Below, in pieces: positions 44,900-56,547 of a DNA stretch of 64,000 nucleotides. This DNA comes from Prunus persica (lineage: Eukaryota > Streptophyta > Magnoliopsida > Rosales > Rosaceae). Position 1 is the stretch's first letter; every line of letters begins with the position of its first letter. Made by a program: the position numbers and the translations under genes. The notes under the pieces are model-generated. The model worked only from the letters and a program-made list of their open reading frames with translations. It was not told the DNA's origin and ran no database searches. Location of the stretch: positions 8,263,417 through 8,327,416 of the forward strand of contig NC_034010.1 in the NCBI RefSeq assembly GCF_000346465.2. The letters run 5' to 3'.

Positions 44900-45229
44900 T
44901 CCAAGTGCTGTTTTTGTGGTTGTTCTCCTTATGAGGTATATTAGTTTATATGGTTATTGGTTTTGATTATCAATATCTTTGAGATTTTCGGAATTGGTAT
45001 ATATATATTGATGGGCTATGGTTTTGGAATTTTAAATATGGTGTATTGAAGTTTATTATCTTTATCTTATGGGATTTTCGGAGGTTGTTATTTTTCCTAA
45101 GGATATGAATATAGTATTTTGGATATTATTGAAATCGAATGGGTTTATTCTAGTTTTGGTGTTTTTCTTGATTATGATTTTTATGGTTTTCGTAAAGGAA
45201 TTATGGGTGTTATATATATATATATATAT
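44900..45229 (+). other. probable Gypsy LTR fragment, left part
   Basis: T/G-rich noncoding sequence ending in a TA run. It probably continued into 48751-49090 before the solo LTR and MITEs inserted. This is inference from character and order. Confidence 0.35.
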
Positions 45230-47537
45230 TGACAGGACCCGATCCAAATTCCGTTTTGGAATCCGAACCTGACCATGTGTGTGTCCGACACCTGGCGAAT
45301 GTCGGGCACAAATGACCTAATTGGCCTTCTATGCAAAGCACGATAAAATAATAAGGTTGACTTCTACCGAAAAACCGGCAGAGTTTCCCTTGTAACTGGC
45401 TCAACACCAAAACATTTACACCTGCCAAACAAGTGTATATATGTACAACCAATTGCCAGCATATGTATATATACATTTCAACAGTTCAATTCTCAGTTTA
45501 GGGCAAAACATCAGAGCAACTACTAAGAATTTACAAAGGAGTTAATCATTTTACAAAACAAAAATTCTACATCAAAAGAAAGGCACGGAAGATGGAAAAC
45601 GGCCCGGTGGTGGATTCCTATGCACGTCTAATACTTGGGGGCGCAAAACAACAAAAAGGGTGAGTGGACCCAAAAACAAAGTTTAGAAAAATAGCATATG
45701 AGCATACTAACCCCACTGTAAAAACCGTTATACAAACTAGCTCATTCTCTTTATTTCTGAAATCAATGCACTCATATAATTATACATGTATATAAGCCAA
45801 GCATACTCATGGTCAACATTAATTCCTTAAGGCATTGAAAACAGTTTAAAACTATCACCTAGGTGTACCCTTATTTCCTTCAATTCCTTACATCCGTCAA
45901 TTCCTTGCATCACCATGGGTGACACATACTCGCAGGTCTCAGTGACACAAAGTCAGTCCGAGCCGCAACTCGCAGGATTCAGGGGACCGTAGTTCACCTG
46001 ATCCGCATTACTAGCTCCACACGAGCTCGAGTACCAAAGAACTCGTGGGGCAACTGTCAAGCATACTGACAAAACTGAAGGCAACCAATACAATCCGAAG
46101 GCAACATTTGTCTATCTGGGTACAATACAAGGTGGTTTAGAAAAATATAAAGTTTCTGAAGAAAATCTGTTAAATAACTGAAGTTCTGTAACCTTTAAAA
46201 TTCTGCTGCCATTTATCTGATAATTAACTAGAATTCCTTTTCCTATTAAAGGAGATTTCACTCGGCAGCATACAAAATAAAATATTCAAAAGCATAAAAC
46301 AGCTTATAACTGAAATTGAACTGCTTAAATTCATTTATAAAAATAAAGAGTCCACTCACTGGTAGTCCGAGCTCACTGGACCTCTTAAAGATCCCTCCTG
46401 CGGGTCAACTGGTGCCCGGGTGCCTGATTCAATTATTCTATTAATACAATATAGTATTAATTTAAAAACCCTGACCCCCGGCTCCTAAAAGTATGTGCGT
46501 CAAATTAAAGTTATCCCTATGCCCATAAAAGCTTTCCTTCCACGTGGGATAGTTTAGCGGTATCTTGGGACTCAAAAAGCATTAAAGTCCCAAAAAGATC
46601 AACCTGGGACCCCACGGGTCCATGACCTCACAATATGATCCGGAAACCGCTAGAAGGTCCAATATATCTACTACACATGTCCCGAGGGTTTGGTCTCGAT
46701 CGGACGGTCGGATTGATCACGATCGTGCAATCGCATAATTTCTAAACCCTATCCCTAGGGTTCGCGATTTCGGAGTATCCGAGACTCCGATTCACGATCC
46801 GTCGAATCCTACAAGTTTCTGAAATTATCTAGAGTAACATATCTGAAATTGATTACGATCCAACGGCTCAACAGTATTGAACCCGGAAATCGCACAATAT
46901 GAAAAATTCGTTCGAGGCTCAAACGGTATCCAAATTGAGATCCGCGAATTTCTACGCGCTCGTAACAACCTAAGGATCGCATCAAGACATAGTGCCACTT
47001 CAGTACCCTCGCCCACGCGCCGCCGCACGGGCCGGCAGCGCTGGGTGTCCAAAGCGATTACGCATCGCCGGAAAATCTCAAAACCACGGCTCCAAACTCC
47101 TACCCTAGGTATAACACCATATTTGGAACCACTTTTGTTCTTGGACCTACCCCAAAACTGACCGGAAGCGGCCGAACACGGAAGCCGAAAACCGGTCGAA
47201 TTTCCAATTCGAAAATCCATTATCTACGCTGAGAACCGATTAAATCCTACCCAACAGGCAGCTAGAACAGCTCGAGGAGTTCAAAATCCATACCTGGCTC
47301 GTCCGATTTAATTGAGAAATGAGGGAGAACGACGGTCGTGAAATTCCGATCACACCCGCTCGGATTTCTGCAGTTTCCGACGGCTGGAATGGTTGACGGC
47401 GAAGGAAATCGGGTGCGACGAGAAGAGGAGGAGATGCCAGTTCAAACAAGACCGGTCTCATGGCCGGTGGTGGTCCGTGGTGGAGACGGCCAATCGAAGA
47501 AAAAAAAAATGTCGGGGGGGAGGGGAGTTCGCGACGG

Positions 47538-47622
<85 letters not shown>

Positions 47623-47912
47623 TGAGAGAGAAGAGAGAGAGAATGAGGATTTTAAAATCTGATTTTTCCTAATTACTATTTTGCCCCTCGTGATATTTTA
47701 ACTGTATTTTCTTCGTTAAATCTCCGATTCGAGCCCACTTCGTGTCTACGAACTCATTTCGTCGTGCTCTACGCAACGGTGTATGTGAAATTGTCAAATT
47801 CCTTTTCGGTCAAAAAGTCAACTTTTCGTTAATAAATTATTCCAAGGGCAAAATTATCTTTCCTCATAATAAATTACTAATTAAATATAAATTTTAGGTT
47901 TGGGTCATTACA
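45230..47912 (-). mobile_element. solo Ty3/Gypsy LTR (family copy C), 2683 bp
   Basis: Read on the minus strand it starts TGTAATGACCCAAACC and ends GGGTCCTGTCA. It shares with copy A the CT/GA microsatellite (47540-47640), the GC hairpin (47451-47468) and the block order. TATAT flanks both sides (45225-45229 and 47913-47917). That fits a 5-bp duplication but falls in TA repeats, so it is not independent proof. No internal element sequence adjoins either end. Confidence 0.88.
47540..47640. repeat. (GA)n microsatellite about 100 bp, in LTR C
   Basis: A nearly pure GA run, much longer than in the other copies of this LTR. Confidence 0.95.
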
Positions 47913-47924
47913 TATATATATATC

Positions 47925-48315
47925 AGAGAGCTTCCATTGAAAGATCCCTCAAATAAGCTTATTTGAGGGACACCCCTTGTAGGCCCTACTCCGGATTGTA
48001 TTTCACTAATCCAAACCGTCTATTTTGTAGATACTCATTCAAAGATCATCTCTACAAAAAATCACTTGAATCCGATATCATTTGACCACTCAATTAAAAT
48101 TTTAGCATTTTTTTGAAGCACCGTGTTCATTGATTTTGTAAGACACAATTGGATGTCAAAACGGTTTCCGATTTGTCTAATTTTTTGAAAGGATGACCTA
48201 TGAATGAAGACCTAAAAAATAGATGGTTTGGATTATTGGGAAAAAAATTGTAGGGTACCCTAAAGGGCGTCCCTCAAATAAAATTATTTGAGGGATCCCT
48301 CAATAGAAGGGGACT
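47925..48315 (+). mobile_element. palindrome-ended MITE, copy 1
   Basis: Terminal inverted repeats: left CTTCCATTGA then AGATCCCTCAAATAA; right read backwards AGTCCCCTTCTATTGAGGGA then TCCCTCAAATAA. A 26-bp perfect palindrome lies at 47945-47970 and a near-palindrome at 48270-48295. It sits in TA repeats, so a TA target is likely. No transposase. Confidence 0.8.
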
Positions 48316-48339
48316 GTATATATATATATATACACACAT

Positions 48340-48736
48340 AGAACTTCCATTGAGGGATCCTTTAAATAAGCTTATTTGAGGGACACCCCTTGTAGGGCAC
48401 ACTCCAGATTGTATTTAACTAATCCAAACCGTCTATTTTGTAGATACTCATTCAAAGATCATCTCTACAAAAAATCACTTGAATCTGATATCATTTGAGC
48501 ATTCAATTGAGTTATTGAAATTTTAGTACTTTCTTAAAGTACCGTGTTCTTTGATTTTGTAGGACACAATTGGATGTCGAAACGGTTTCCGATTTATCTA
48601 ATTTTTTGTAAGGATGATCTATGAATGAAGACCTAAAAAATAGATGGTTTGGATCATTGGAAAAAAAATTATAGGGTACCCTAAAAGGCGTCCCTCAAAT
48701 AAAATTATTTAAGGGATCCCTCAATAGAAGGGGACT
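48340..48736 (+). mobile_element. palindrome-ended MITE, copy 2
   Basis: About 90% alike to copy 1 by eye over the whole length, same ends, separated from it by a TATATA/CACACA spacer. The left palindrome has one C-to-T change. Confidence 0.8.
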
Positions 48737-48750
48737 GTATATATATATAT

Positions 48751-49251
48751 ATTTATGTTTTTTGGAAATTGGAATTATGGATTGCACCATTACATATACC
48801 TTCCCTTGGATACTAATACTTGGATACGAATGTTACCCACACGTGCGATGTGTTGCCAGTGTGTAGGAAGATATCATGCACCCTTGGCGGGGTGTATCAT
48901 AGGCCCTTGGAGAGGCAGTCTGCATGTGTTAGACTTGTTGACTTGTTTCAGCTACACGTGGGATGTGTTGCCGGCGTGTGTGTTGCAGAGCAATAGTCCC
49001 TTGGTTGGACTGCTCAACCCTAGTCTTGATGTTATCCCATGGTCTAGTCAAACAATCCCCCCATTGGATTATTTCCCCAGTACTTAATGATGGTGGGGTG
49101 AATATGTGTGCATGTGTATATGTATATCTATATATGTATACGAGTATATTTGTGGATTTATTTCCAAATTGAGGTTTCTTGAGCATGTGCATTGAGAGTA
49201 CTCTACACAAGTATGAACATTTGAAATGAAGTCCGGAATTGAGATTGCATA
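48751..49251 (+). other. probable Gypsy LTR fragment, right part
   Basis: GGATTGCACCATTACATATA, paired CACGTG-GATGTGTTGCC blocks (48841 and 48955) and CTAGTCTTGATGTTATCCCA recall the 3' part of plant Gypsy LTRs. An open frame of 110 codons covers 48755-49087, but its composition is that of noncoding LTR. Confidence 0.4.
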
Positions 49252-49828
49252 CACTACAAAAAAAAAAAAAAAAAAGCAAAAAAGAAAGGTCTTTTGAGAC
49301 AAACTTTATTCGATGGCCCCTAAATATCATCGAAAAAGGTCCTTTTTCCAACTAAAAAACGTTGGCCATTGGAAATAGGTCAATATGGTGCAATTTATTT
49401 CCGACTCTTAATGTACCCTTGGAAAAAGTCTACATGGATGTCAGAAATACATTGTTGTTAGGCGGTAAGCCTTGGAGCCAGTTGTATTACCGACAAAAGG
49501 CATGGCCGTTGGAATTGTAATGGTTATTTCTGAGGGGCTATTTTTGCCCTCGGAAATAGTCACTTATTTCTGAAGGAAAATATGTCTTCTCAGTAATGAG
49601 TCTATATTTCTGAGGGCAATTATGTGCGGTCAGAAATAATTGCATTTTACCGACAACATGTTTTGCTTCGAAAATAGTTGTCGATTTCCAACGAATAATT
49701 TTTGTTGTCGGAAGTAAATTTTCATTTCCGATTGCAATTAACCGCTGTTAGAAATAGTTATTATTTGTTATGGCATATAACTTGCATCGGAAAAAGTCGT
49801 CAAAAAAGTTAATGCTTAATTTCTAGTG
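49252..49828 (+). mobile_element. small non-autonomous CACTA element, 577 bp
   Basis: Begins CACTACAAAAA and ends TTTCTAGTG, the CACTA/TAGTG signature. Many subterminal motifs of ATTTCTGAGGGCA, CGGAAAT and ACCGACAA type occur in both orientations. A 3-bp duplication is not evident (ATA left, TAC right). Confidence 0.8.
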
Positions 49829-50638
49829 TACTGAATAAAAATATCGCACAGAGTGTGCATATATGTTATCAGGGGTGGACCCATGTTGAGGCAAGGGTGG
49901 TCAATTGACCCCCAGAAGCCCGAAAAAGCCATGGAAGGCAAGATGGTTGACTCCTGGATTGTTTGGTGGCTGGGCAGGAAAGCCTATCATTTGCTCTAGT
50001 AAATGGAAGAGAAGACCTGTATTTCTACAACATATGAGAAAATACACCACCGTTTTAGCTTTTAGTTTCATACACACGGTGGATTACATTTAACTAGGAA
50101 CCAGACCCCCACCCCTTCGTTTCTCTTCCCATCTCAAACCAAGTTCCAAAAAGCCACCACCTCTCTAATCCCTTTCTCTAATAACTACACATCTTCCCAA
50201 GCTTCCAAATTGTAATAACCTCCCTATTCCATAGTGTTATTAATTATATACAATACAACAAAATTTTAACTTGTCTTTTGTATCCAAGTGTACAAACACT
50301 TGATAGTCAGTTTTTAACAATTGTTATTACACTTGATATTCAAAAGGTTTACACCTCAATAATTCATATGGAATTGGAGTGGGAGTGGTACTATGTGAGG
50401 ATATAATGGATTAAAAAGATGAATTCCTAATGGGTTAGTTAACAGGAATTAGAATACCACCTCCCACTCAAGAATTGAATTCCTCCAAAATCAGAAATAC
50501 GTATTTAAAATAATTTGAAGTTCTTTACACTTCCCCATTGGCAATACTTATTTAAACTAATGTACATTTTGATGCCACAAAGATTAATTTTTTATTTATT
50601 CTCCAATAACATCACCTTAGCTCATGTTTCATCCTTTA
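49829..50638. other. unassigned noncoding sequence
   Basis: The segment 49870-50110 (GGGGTGGACCCATGTTGAGG) has the look of a transposon-associated 3' end. Nothing further can be supported. Confidence 0.35.
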
Positions 50639-50925
50639 TCTATATATATAAAGCAAAAGGCAGAGAATGGTGAAACATTCAAAATACCAGAAAATGTCCT
50701 TGGTTAATGCAAACATTAAGAATTCAAATTATTAATTAAATGAAGATAATATGGTAAATTCACACTTTTTCATATTTAAAAAAATTAAAAGAAAAAGAAA
50801 AAACAGATAATGTATCCTTTTTTATGGAACACAACTACCCATTATCTTTTTTAATTCTAAAATAAATTTACTTATTTTTTTTAAAAAACCTCTCGCAAGC
50901 GCAGAAGCGCGTGCAGAAAGGCTAG
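50639..50925 (+). mobile_element. short non-autonomous Helitron, 287 bp
   Basis: Starts TCTATATATATAAAGC and ends CTAG, inserted between A (50638) and T (50926), as Helitrons do. A hairpin GCGC-AGAA-GCGC with outer GCA/TGC pairing (50895-50914) lies just upstream of CTAG. These are the three hallmarks of a Helitron. There is no coding capacity. Confidence 0.88.
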
Positions 50926-51151
50926 TATATTATTACATATATTGCATCTCCTTGACTAAAAGCATATAATGCCGAAGAGTTCCACAATTATCTAATGCCG
51001 AAGAGTTCCACAATCATATAATGATCACAATGATTGGAACTACTTGTATATATTAAGAATCCAAATCAACCATTCATTTGATCAAAATCCGATCAGCTCC
51101 TAGGATGCCTTAATGCATAACAATTTTCACGATATATTTCTATTATGATGA

Positions 51152-51330
51152 AATAGATTGAACTATATTTTTTTAAAAGTAATTCACATGATAAAAGACA
51201 ATAGATTGAACAATATTTTTTTAATAAGTAATGCATCTAATAAAATATAATAGATTGAACTTTCTTTTTTTAAAAAAGTAATTCATATGATAAAAGACAA
51301 TAGAGCTATCTTTTTAAAAAGTAATCCAAT
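51152..51330. repeat. 48-50-bp tandem repeat, 3.5 units
   Basis: AATAGATTG recurs at 51152, 51200 and 51249, with a fourth start at 51299. Each is followed by a T-rich run and AAGTAATTCA-type sequence. Confidence 0.9.
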
Positions 51331-52773
51331 CAGGCTTTTAGATTTTTTTTATTTTACCTTTTTTGCCAAATTTTAATTTTACATTTGCAAAGTCTACAGC
51401 TTACAGAATTTTTTGAAAAAAGATAAATTATTGGAAAATTAACTCCTGCTCTAGGGGAATGAAAAATAAATAAAAATAAAAGCGGGAAAAAAAAGCGATA
51501 ACACAAAATTATCGTGCGCTCATTGTGTTTTGGTTAACCTAGCGCTCTTTCATCTTCACACACTACTGGCAAAAAAAGCATACTCTTCACAGACCTACAA
51601 AAAAAAAAAAAAAAAAAAAAACAGAGAGCGAAGTCTTCACTATCTACCTTAGGTATTCTTCTTCATAGTTTCTTCTTCTTCTTATGTCTTCATCTTTTTC
51701 TTTTTCTTCCAATTTCTTATGTTCAGTTTCTCTCTATTTACAGAGTCATCTGCTTCTTATTTACAAGAATTCAAACTCAGGTTTGTCTATCAATTCTCTC
51801 TTTCATTTGTAACGTTTGAGTAGTTATGTGAAAATTACTATGTGTTAAGATATATCATATGAGTTTTGATATTCAATTGATTGGTTTATGAGATTTGTTT
51901 GATAATAGGCTATGTGGGTTTGGGTTTTTTGTTGGGTTATTATGGGAGAAGTGAGGGAAGGTCAGACGCAATTAGAGAATATGCAAGATTGCACTACTGC
52001 TAGTTGATTATGACATAAAGTTATATGCTTTTTAAATTTGCAAAATTACAAGTTAATCTCTTTATCTTTCTTTTTTTCTGTCAATTTGGAATTTTCTCTC
52101 AGTTTGTTTGTTTTTTCCTGAATTTGTTTAAGTGTTGATGGCATCTTTTAGTTAAATATTATGTTATGTAGTTCTGGCTTGTAAAAGAATGAATGGTATG
52201 CATAAAGCTTTGTCATAAAAAAATAATTAAAGAAACAGAACAAGTTTTGGTAGTCTCTAGTGTTATGTATTATGTATATGATAGATGTAGTGTCTAGTGT
52301 TATGTATATGATCGATGTATGCACCAAAATTAATAGCGGTGATATTCTTTTAAGATCAAAATCCAAAACTCCAACTAGTACTACTAGTGTTTGTTCGATG
52401 CTAAAGTCACAAAATTTGATCACCAAATAAACATGTTTGTAAAGTGTGTCCATATGCATGTCATTGTCATCCCTTAGGCAACATATACTTTCTATTGCAA
52501 CTTCATGGTCATAAAAAATAAAAAAGACACACAAAAGTAAATAAACTCCATGTCTTTGGATCCTCTGCCATCCGCTTTATATTCTCTGATTCTATTTGTT
52601 CTCTAAGCTTAGCTGCTTTTATTTTTTATACCATAAATTTTACTCTTCACTAGTAAAATTAATTGATTGAGAACGTGGAACTTTGGGATTAGGCGTCTGT
52701 AACAATAACCATTTTACCCAGCCAATGTAATATGCCAATTGTTATTTGTCTTTTACTATAATTTGTTTCTATC
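51331..52773 (+). other. upstream region of the CACTA transposase gene
   Basis: No coding frame is supported. CACTACTGGC at 51561 could be the left terminus of the element that ends at 58844. However, subterminal repeats are not seen next to it and its flank (ACA) does not equal the right flank (ATA). Confidence 0.35.
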
Positions 52774-55700
52774 TTGCCTCAATCGAATGTAGATAATATG
52801 CCAATTGATAAATCATGGATGCGATCAGGGAGGTCAACACATGAATATTTTACTGGAGTTGCCAATTTTATTGATTACACATATAAGCAGCTGAAGTATG
52901 ATGACATGAAAATTTATTGTCCTTGCATTAAATGTAGTAATAGGGATAGACGGGTTCGTGATGAAGTACACCAACATCTTCTGTTTAAGGGTATTAGGCA
53001 TGATTATACTCGATGGTATTTGCATGGGGAGGATGAGGATAATGATAGTGCTGAAAGTGAAATTTGGAGTCAATTGATGACATGCATGGTTTAATAGAAG
53101 CAAGAGCCAAATGGAGATGTAGGAAAGTTTTACAAATTGTTAGAAGAGGCGGAAGAGCCATTTTACACAGGTTGTGAGACATACTCCAGCTTGTCCTTTG
53201 TTGTTACCTTGATGCATATCAAGTGCAGCAATAATTGGAGCAACAAATCTTTTAACATGTTGCTGGAAGTGTTGAAAAAAGCATTTCCTTTTTGTAAAAG
53301 GTTGCCTACAACCAAGTATGGTGCAAAGAAGATTGTTAAAGATCTCGGCCTTCATTATGAGAAGATTGACGCATGTAAGAAAGATTGTGTAATCTATTAT
53401 AAGGAGCATGAAAATTTATCTCAATGTCCTACATGTAAGATTTCACGATGGAAGTCACAAGGCCGGGGTGGGAAAGTGAAAGGTAAAAAGGTTCCTTGGA
53501 AGGTGTTGCGTTATTTTCCACTAACACCAAGGCTTCAAAGATTATTCATGTCTTCTAAGACTGCTGCAGATATGAGATGGCATTATGAGGAACGTGTGAA
53601 AGATTGTGTGTTAAGGCACCCAGCAAATTCTGAAGCTTGGAAATCTTTTGATAGAATACATGAGTCTTTTGGTAATGAGTCGCGCAATGTACGACATGGT
53701 TTGGCAACTGATGGATTCAACCCCTTTGGCAATATGAGTATGAAGTATAGCTTATGGCCAATCCTTCTATTCCCATACAACCTTCCTCCATGGATGTTGA
53801 TGAAAGAGCCTTACTTATACCAGGAAAAGAGGACCCTGGTCAAGATATTGATGTATACATGAGGCCATTGATAGATGAGTTGCAAGACTTATGGGAAATT
53901 GGCATTGAAACATATGATATATCTACAAAGCAGAATTTTCAAATGCGAGCTGCAATCATGTGGACTATCAACGACTATCCTGCATATGCTTATATATCAG
54001 GTTGGAGTACACAAGGAAAATTGGCTTGCCCATGTTGTAGGTCCAATACCTCACATCTTAGTTTACTTCATGGCTCCAAGCAATGTGTATGGGTCATCGA
54101 CGTTTCTTACAATTAGATCACCCATGGCGTAATTAGATGATGCAGTGATAATACAAGAGAGAAGAGGGTTGCTCCAACTAGACCATTTAGGCATTGATAT
54201 GATAAATGAACTTAGTGAATTGAGAGAAATAACCCATGGTAAGAATGGAACAAAGCAAACAAGAGTTGGGTTTGGAAAGACTCACAATTGGAAGAAACAT
54301 AGTATCTTTTTCAACTTGCCTTATTGGAAAACTCATTTGTTGCGCCATAATTTGGATGTTATGCACATTGAGAAGAACATATTTGAAAATGTCATTGGCA
54401 CAGTGATGAACATTGACGGTAAGACAAAAGATTCGTTAAATGCTCGCCTTGGTCTCCAAGAAATGGGTATAAGATCAAAATTTCATCCTATAGAAGAGGT
54501 TGGGAAGATTATTTGGGCTAAAGTTGATTATGAACTATCAAATGATGATAAGAAAGCTGTATTTCAATGGTTGATGAACTTAAAAGTTCCAGATGGATAC
54601 TCGGCAAATATATCTTGGGGTGTCAATGCGACAAAATACAGTATTTCAGTAATGAAAACTCTTGACTGTCATGTGTTTTTAGAGAGATTAATCCCACTTG
54701 TGGTGCAAGAGTTATTACCTAGAGATGAATGTGATGCTTTAATAGAGTTTAGTTACTTTTATAGAGAATTATGTGCCAAAGTATTGAGAATAGAAGATTT
54801 AGAATTTCTTGAAAATCATATTGTCATAACTCTTTGCAAGTTGGAGAAAATATTCCCTCCTGCCTTTTTCGATATCATGGGAAGCAAATTATGAATATTG
54901 TATCTTGTCACTTAGCATGGGAAGCAAAAGTCGCTGGCCCAGTACAGTTCAGGTGGATGTATCTTGTAGAGAGGTAATGTATGGTTTAGAAGTTATTTTT
55001 GTATAGATTGCCTTTGATTTATATTTTCAAAAAAAAAAAAAAGCTCTAATGTTTAATACTTGTACAGGTATTTGCACAAGCTAAAGAGTTATGTTCATAA
55101 TAAGGCTCACCCAGAAGGGTCTATTGCGGAAGGTTACTTGGCAGATGAATGCGTAACATTCTGCTCTCGCTATTTGAGTCGTGTTGAAACTAGATTTAGT
55201 CGTATAGAGAGAAACTATGATGGAGGACAACCATCATCTGATGCATCTGAATTATCCATATTTTCAGCATCTGGTAAAGCTTTTGGGAAAAGTGAATTAA
55301 GGGAGATGAGTATTGAGCTTCACAGTGCTGCCACATATTATGTCTTAACAAATAATGATGATTCTGAGCCTTTTATTCAGTAAGAAATCTTCACACTCCT
55401 TGAGAGAATATAAGCATACATTAACTTGTTTGTTAACATATGCATTGTTATCTCTTGCGTGCAGAGAACATAAAAATTCTCTAGTCCACTCTGGAGTCCA
55501 GGATGTGGATGGGACACATAGGCATCAATTTGCCAATTGGTTTAAAAAGAGAGTAAGAAAATATTTTTTTGTTTGCAATTTCGCTTAAGTGTTGGGATCA
55601 TATAAGGGTCATTGAAAATATATATTTTTCTTAAGTTGTAGATTGAACAACTATACGAGGACGGGAAAGTGAGTAAGGAAATGCTTGCTTTGGCCCATGG

Positions 55701-56140
55701 TCCTGAAAGGAGAGCCACTTACTATTCTGGTTACAATATAAGCAAGTTTAGGTTCCATACCTTGCATCGTGATGAGAATAAAAAAACACAAAATAGCGGT
55801 GTCATGGTTAAAGGGGAGAATCAAATTGATGATGTTCCTTGGTATATAACATTAACAGAAATAGTAGAGCTTTGTTATACACAGAAGAAATTGGTATGGA
55901 ACATTAACAGAAATAGTAGAGCTTTGTTATACACAAAAGAAAAGGGTTGTATTGTTCAATTGCAATTGGCATGATACAACCCAAAGAGGAAGGGGTTATA
56001 AGATTGATCGCTATGGGATTACAAGTGTTAACACAACACGCAACTTACATACTAAGGATCCATTTGTGTTGGCAAGCCAAGCAACACAAGTATTTTACGT
56101 CAAAGAAATAAAGAATAAGACATGGAGTGTGGTGGTGTAA
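52774..56140 (+). pseudogene. CACTA transposase TNPD, multi-exon, frameshifted
   Basis: The En/Spm-type transposase cuts and rejoins the element ends. Domains in order: transposase-associated N-terminal domain (DKSWMRSGRSTHEYFTGVAN, CPCIKCSN; 52798-53090); Transposase_21 (SFNMLLEVLKKAFP, CPTCKISRW, WPILLFPYNLPPWMLMKEPY; 53137-53820, then MRAAIMWTINDYPAYAYISG and LACPCC to 54116, then LRHNLDVMHIEKNIFENVIG from 54340); a DUF4218-like part (RWMYLVERYLHKLKSYVHNK); and DUF4216 (PFVLASQATQVFYV, near 56060). Introns with agreeing phases lie at about 54977-55068, 55379-55463 and 55553-55640. Frameshifts near 53095, 53815 and 54118 make it a pseudogene, but otherwise the gene is nearly complete. Confidence 0.92.
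55848..55941 (+). repeat. 52-bp tandem duplication within TNPD
   Basis: ACATTAACAGAAATAGTAGA followed by GCTTTGTTATACACA occurs twice, 52 bp apart, disrupting the DUF4216 exon. Confidence 0.9.
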
Positions 56141-56547
56141 ACGAAGGTTAGAAATGTTTATGAAATGCCTAATGACGAAGGAGAAACATACCAAGAAGAA
56201 GAGGCTCAAAGGTGCATACACGCGACTACCAACCAAAATGAAGACGAAAGTAATGATATTATTAACAGTGGGGATGAGGGTGGGGATAGGGACGAGGATG
56301 AGACTAATCATATGGATTTGGTATGAGATATAGTGTGATTCTGTTTATTGCATTATTTGGTGTCGTAAATTTTATATTTATAAATGAGTAGTATTTTTAT
56401 TTATGTTTGGAATACAAAACTCTTTGGTTATTTCAGTTGTTATTATATTTGGTGGAGTATTTTTTTATTACTATTTTGATTGTTTTATGTCTAATTCTAT
56501 TATAATAGTATTTCTTTTCTAGTATTGTCTATTTTGCTAATGAACAC

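Noticed and set aside
47338..47672. Open frames with long arginine-glutamate runs
   Set aside because: They are translations of the GA microsatellite in an LTR.
48755..49087. 110-codon open frame
   Set aside because: Its sequence matches the style of noncoding Gypsy LTR 3' parts and has no protein features.
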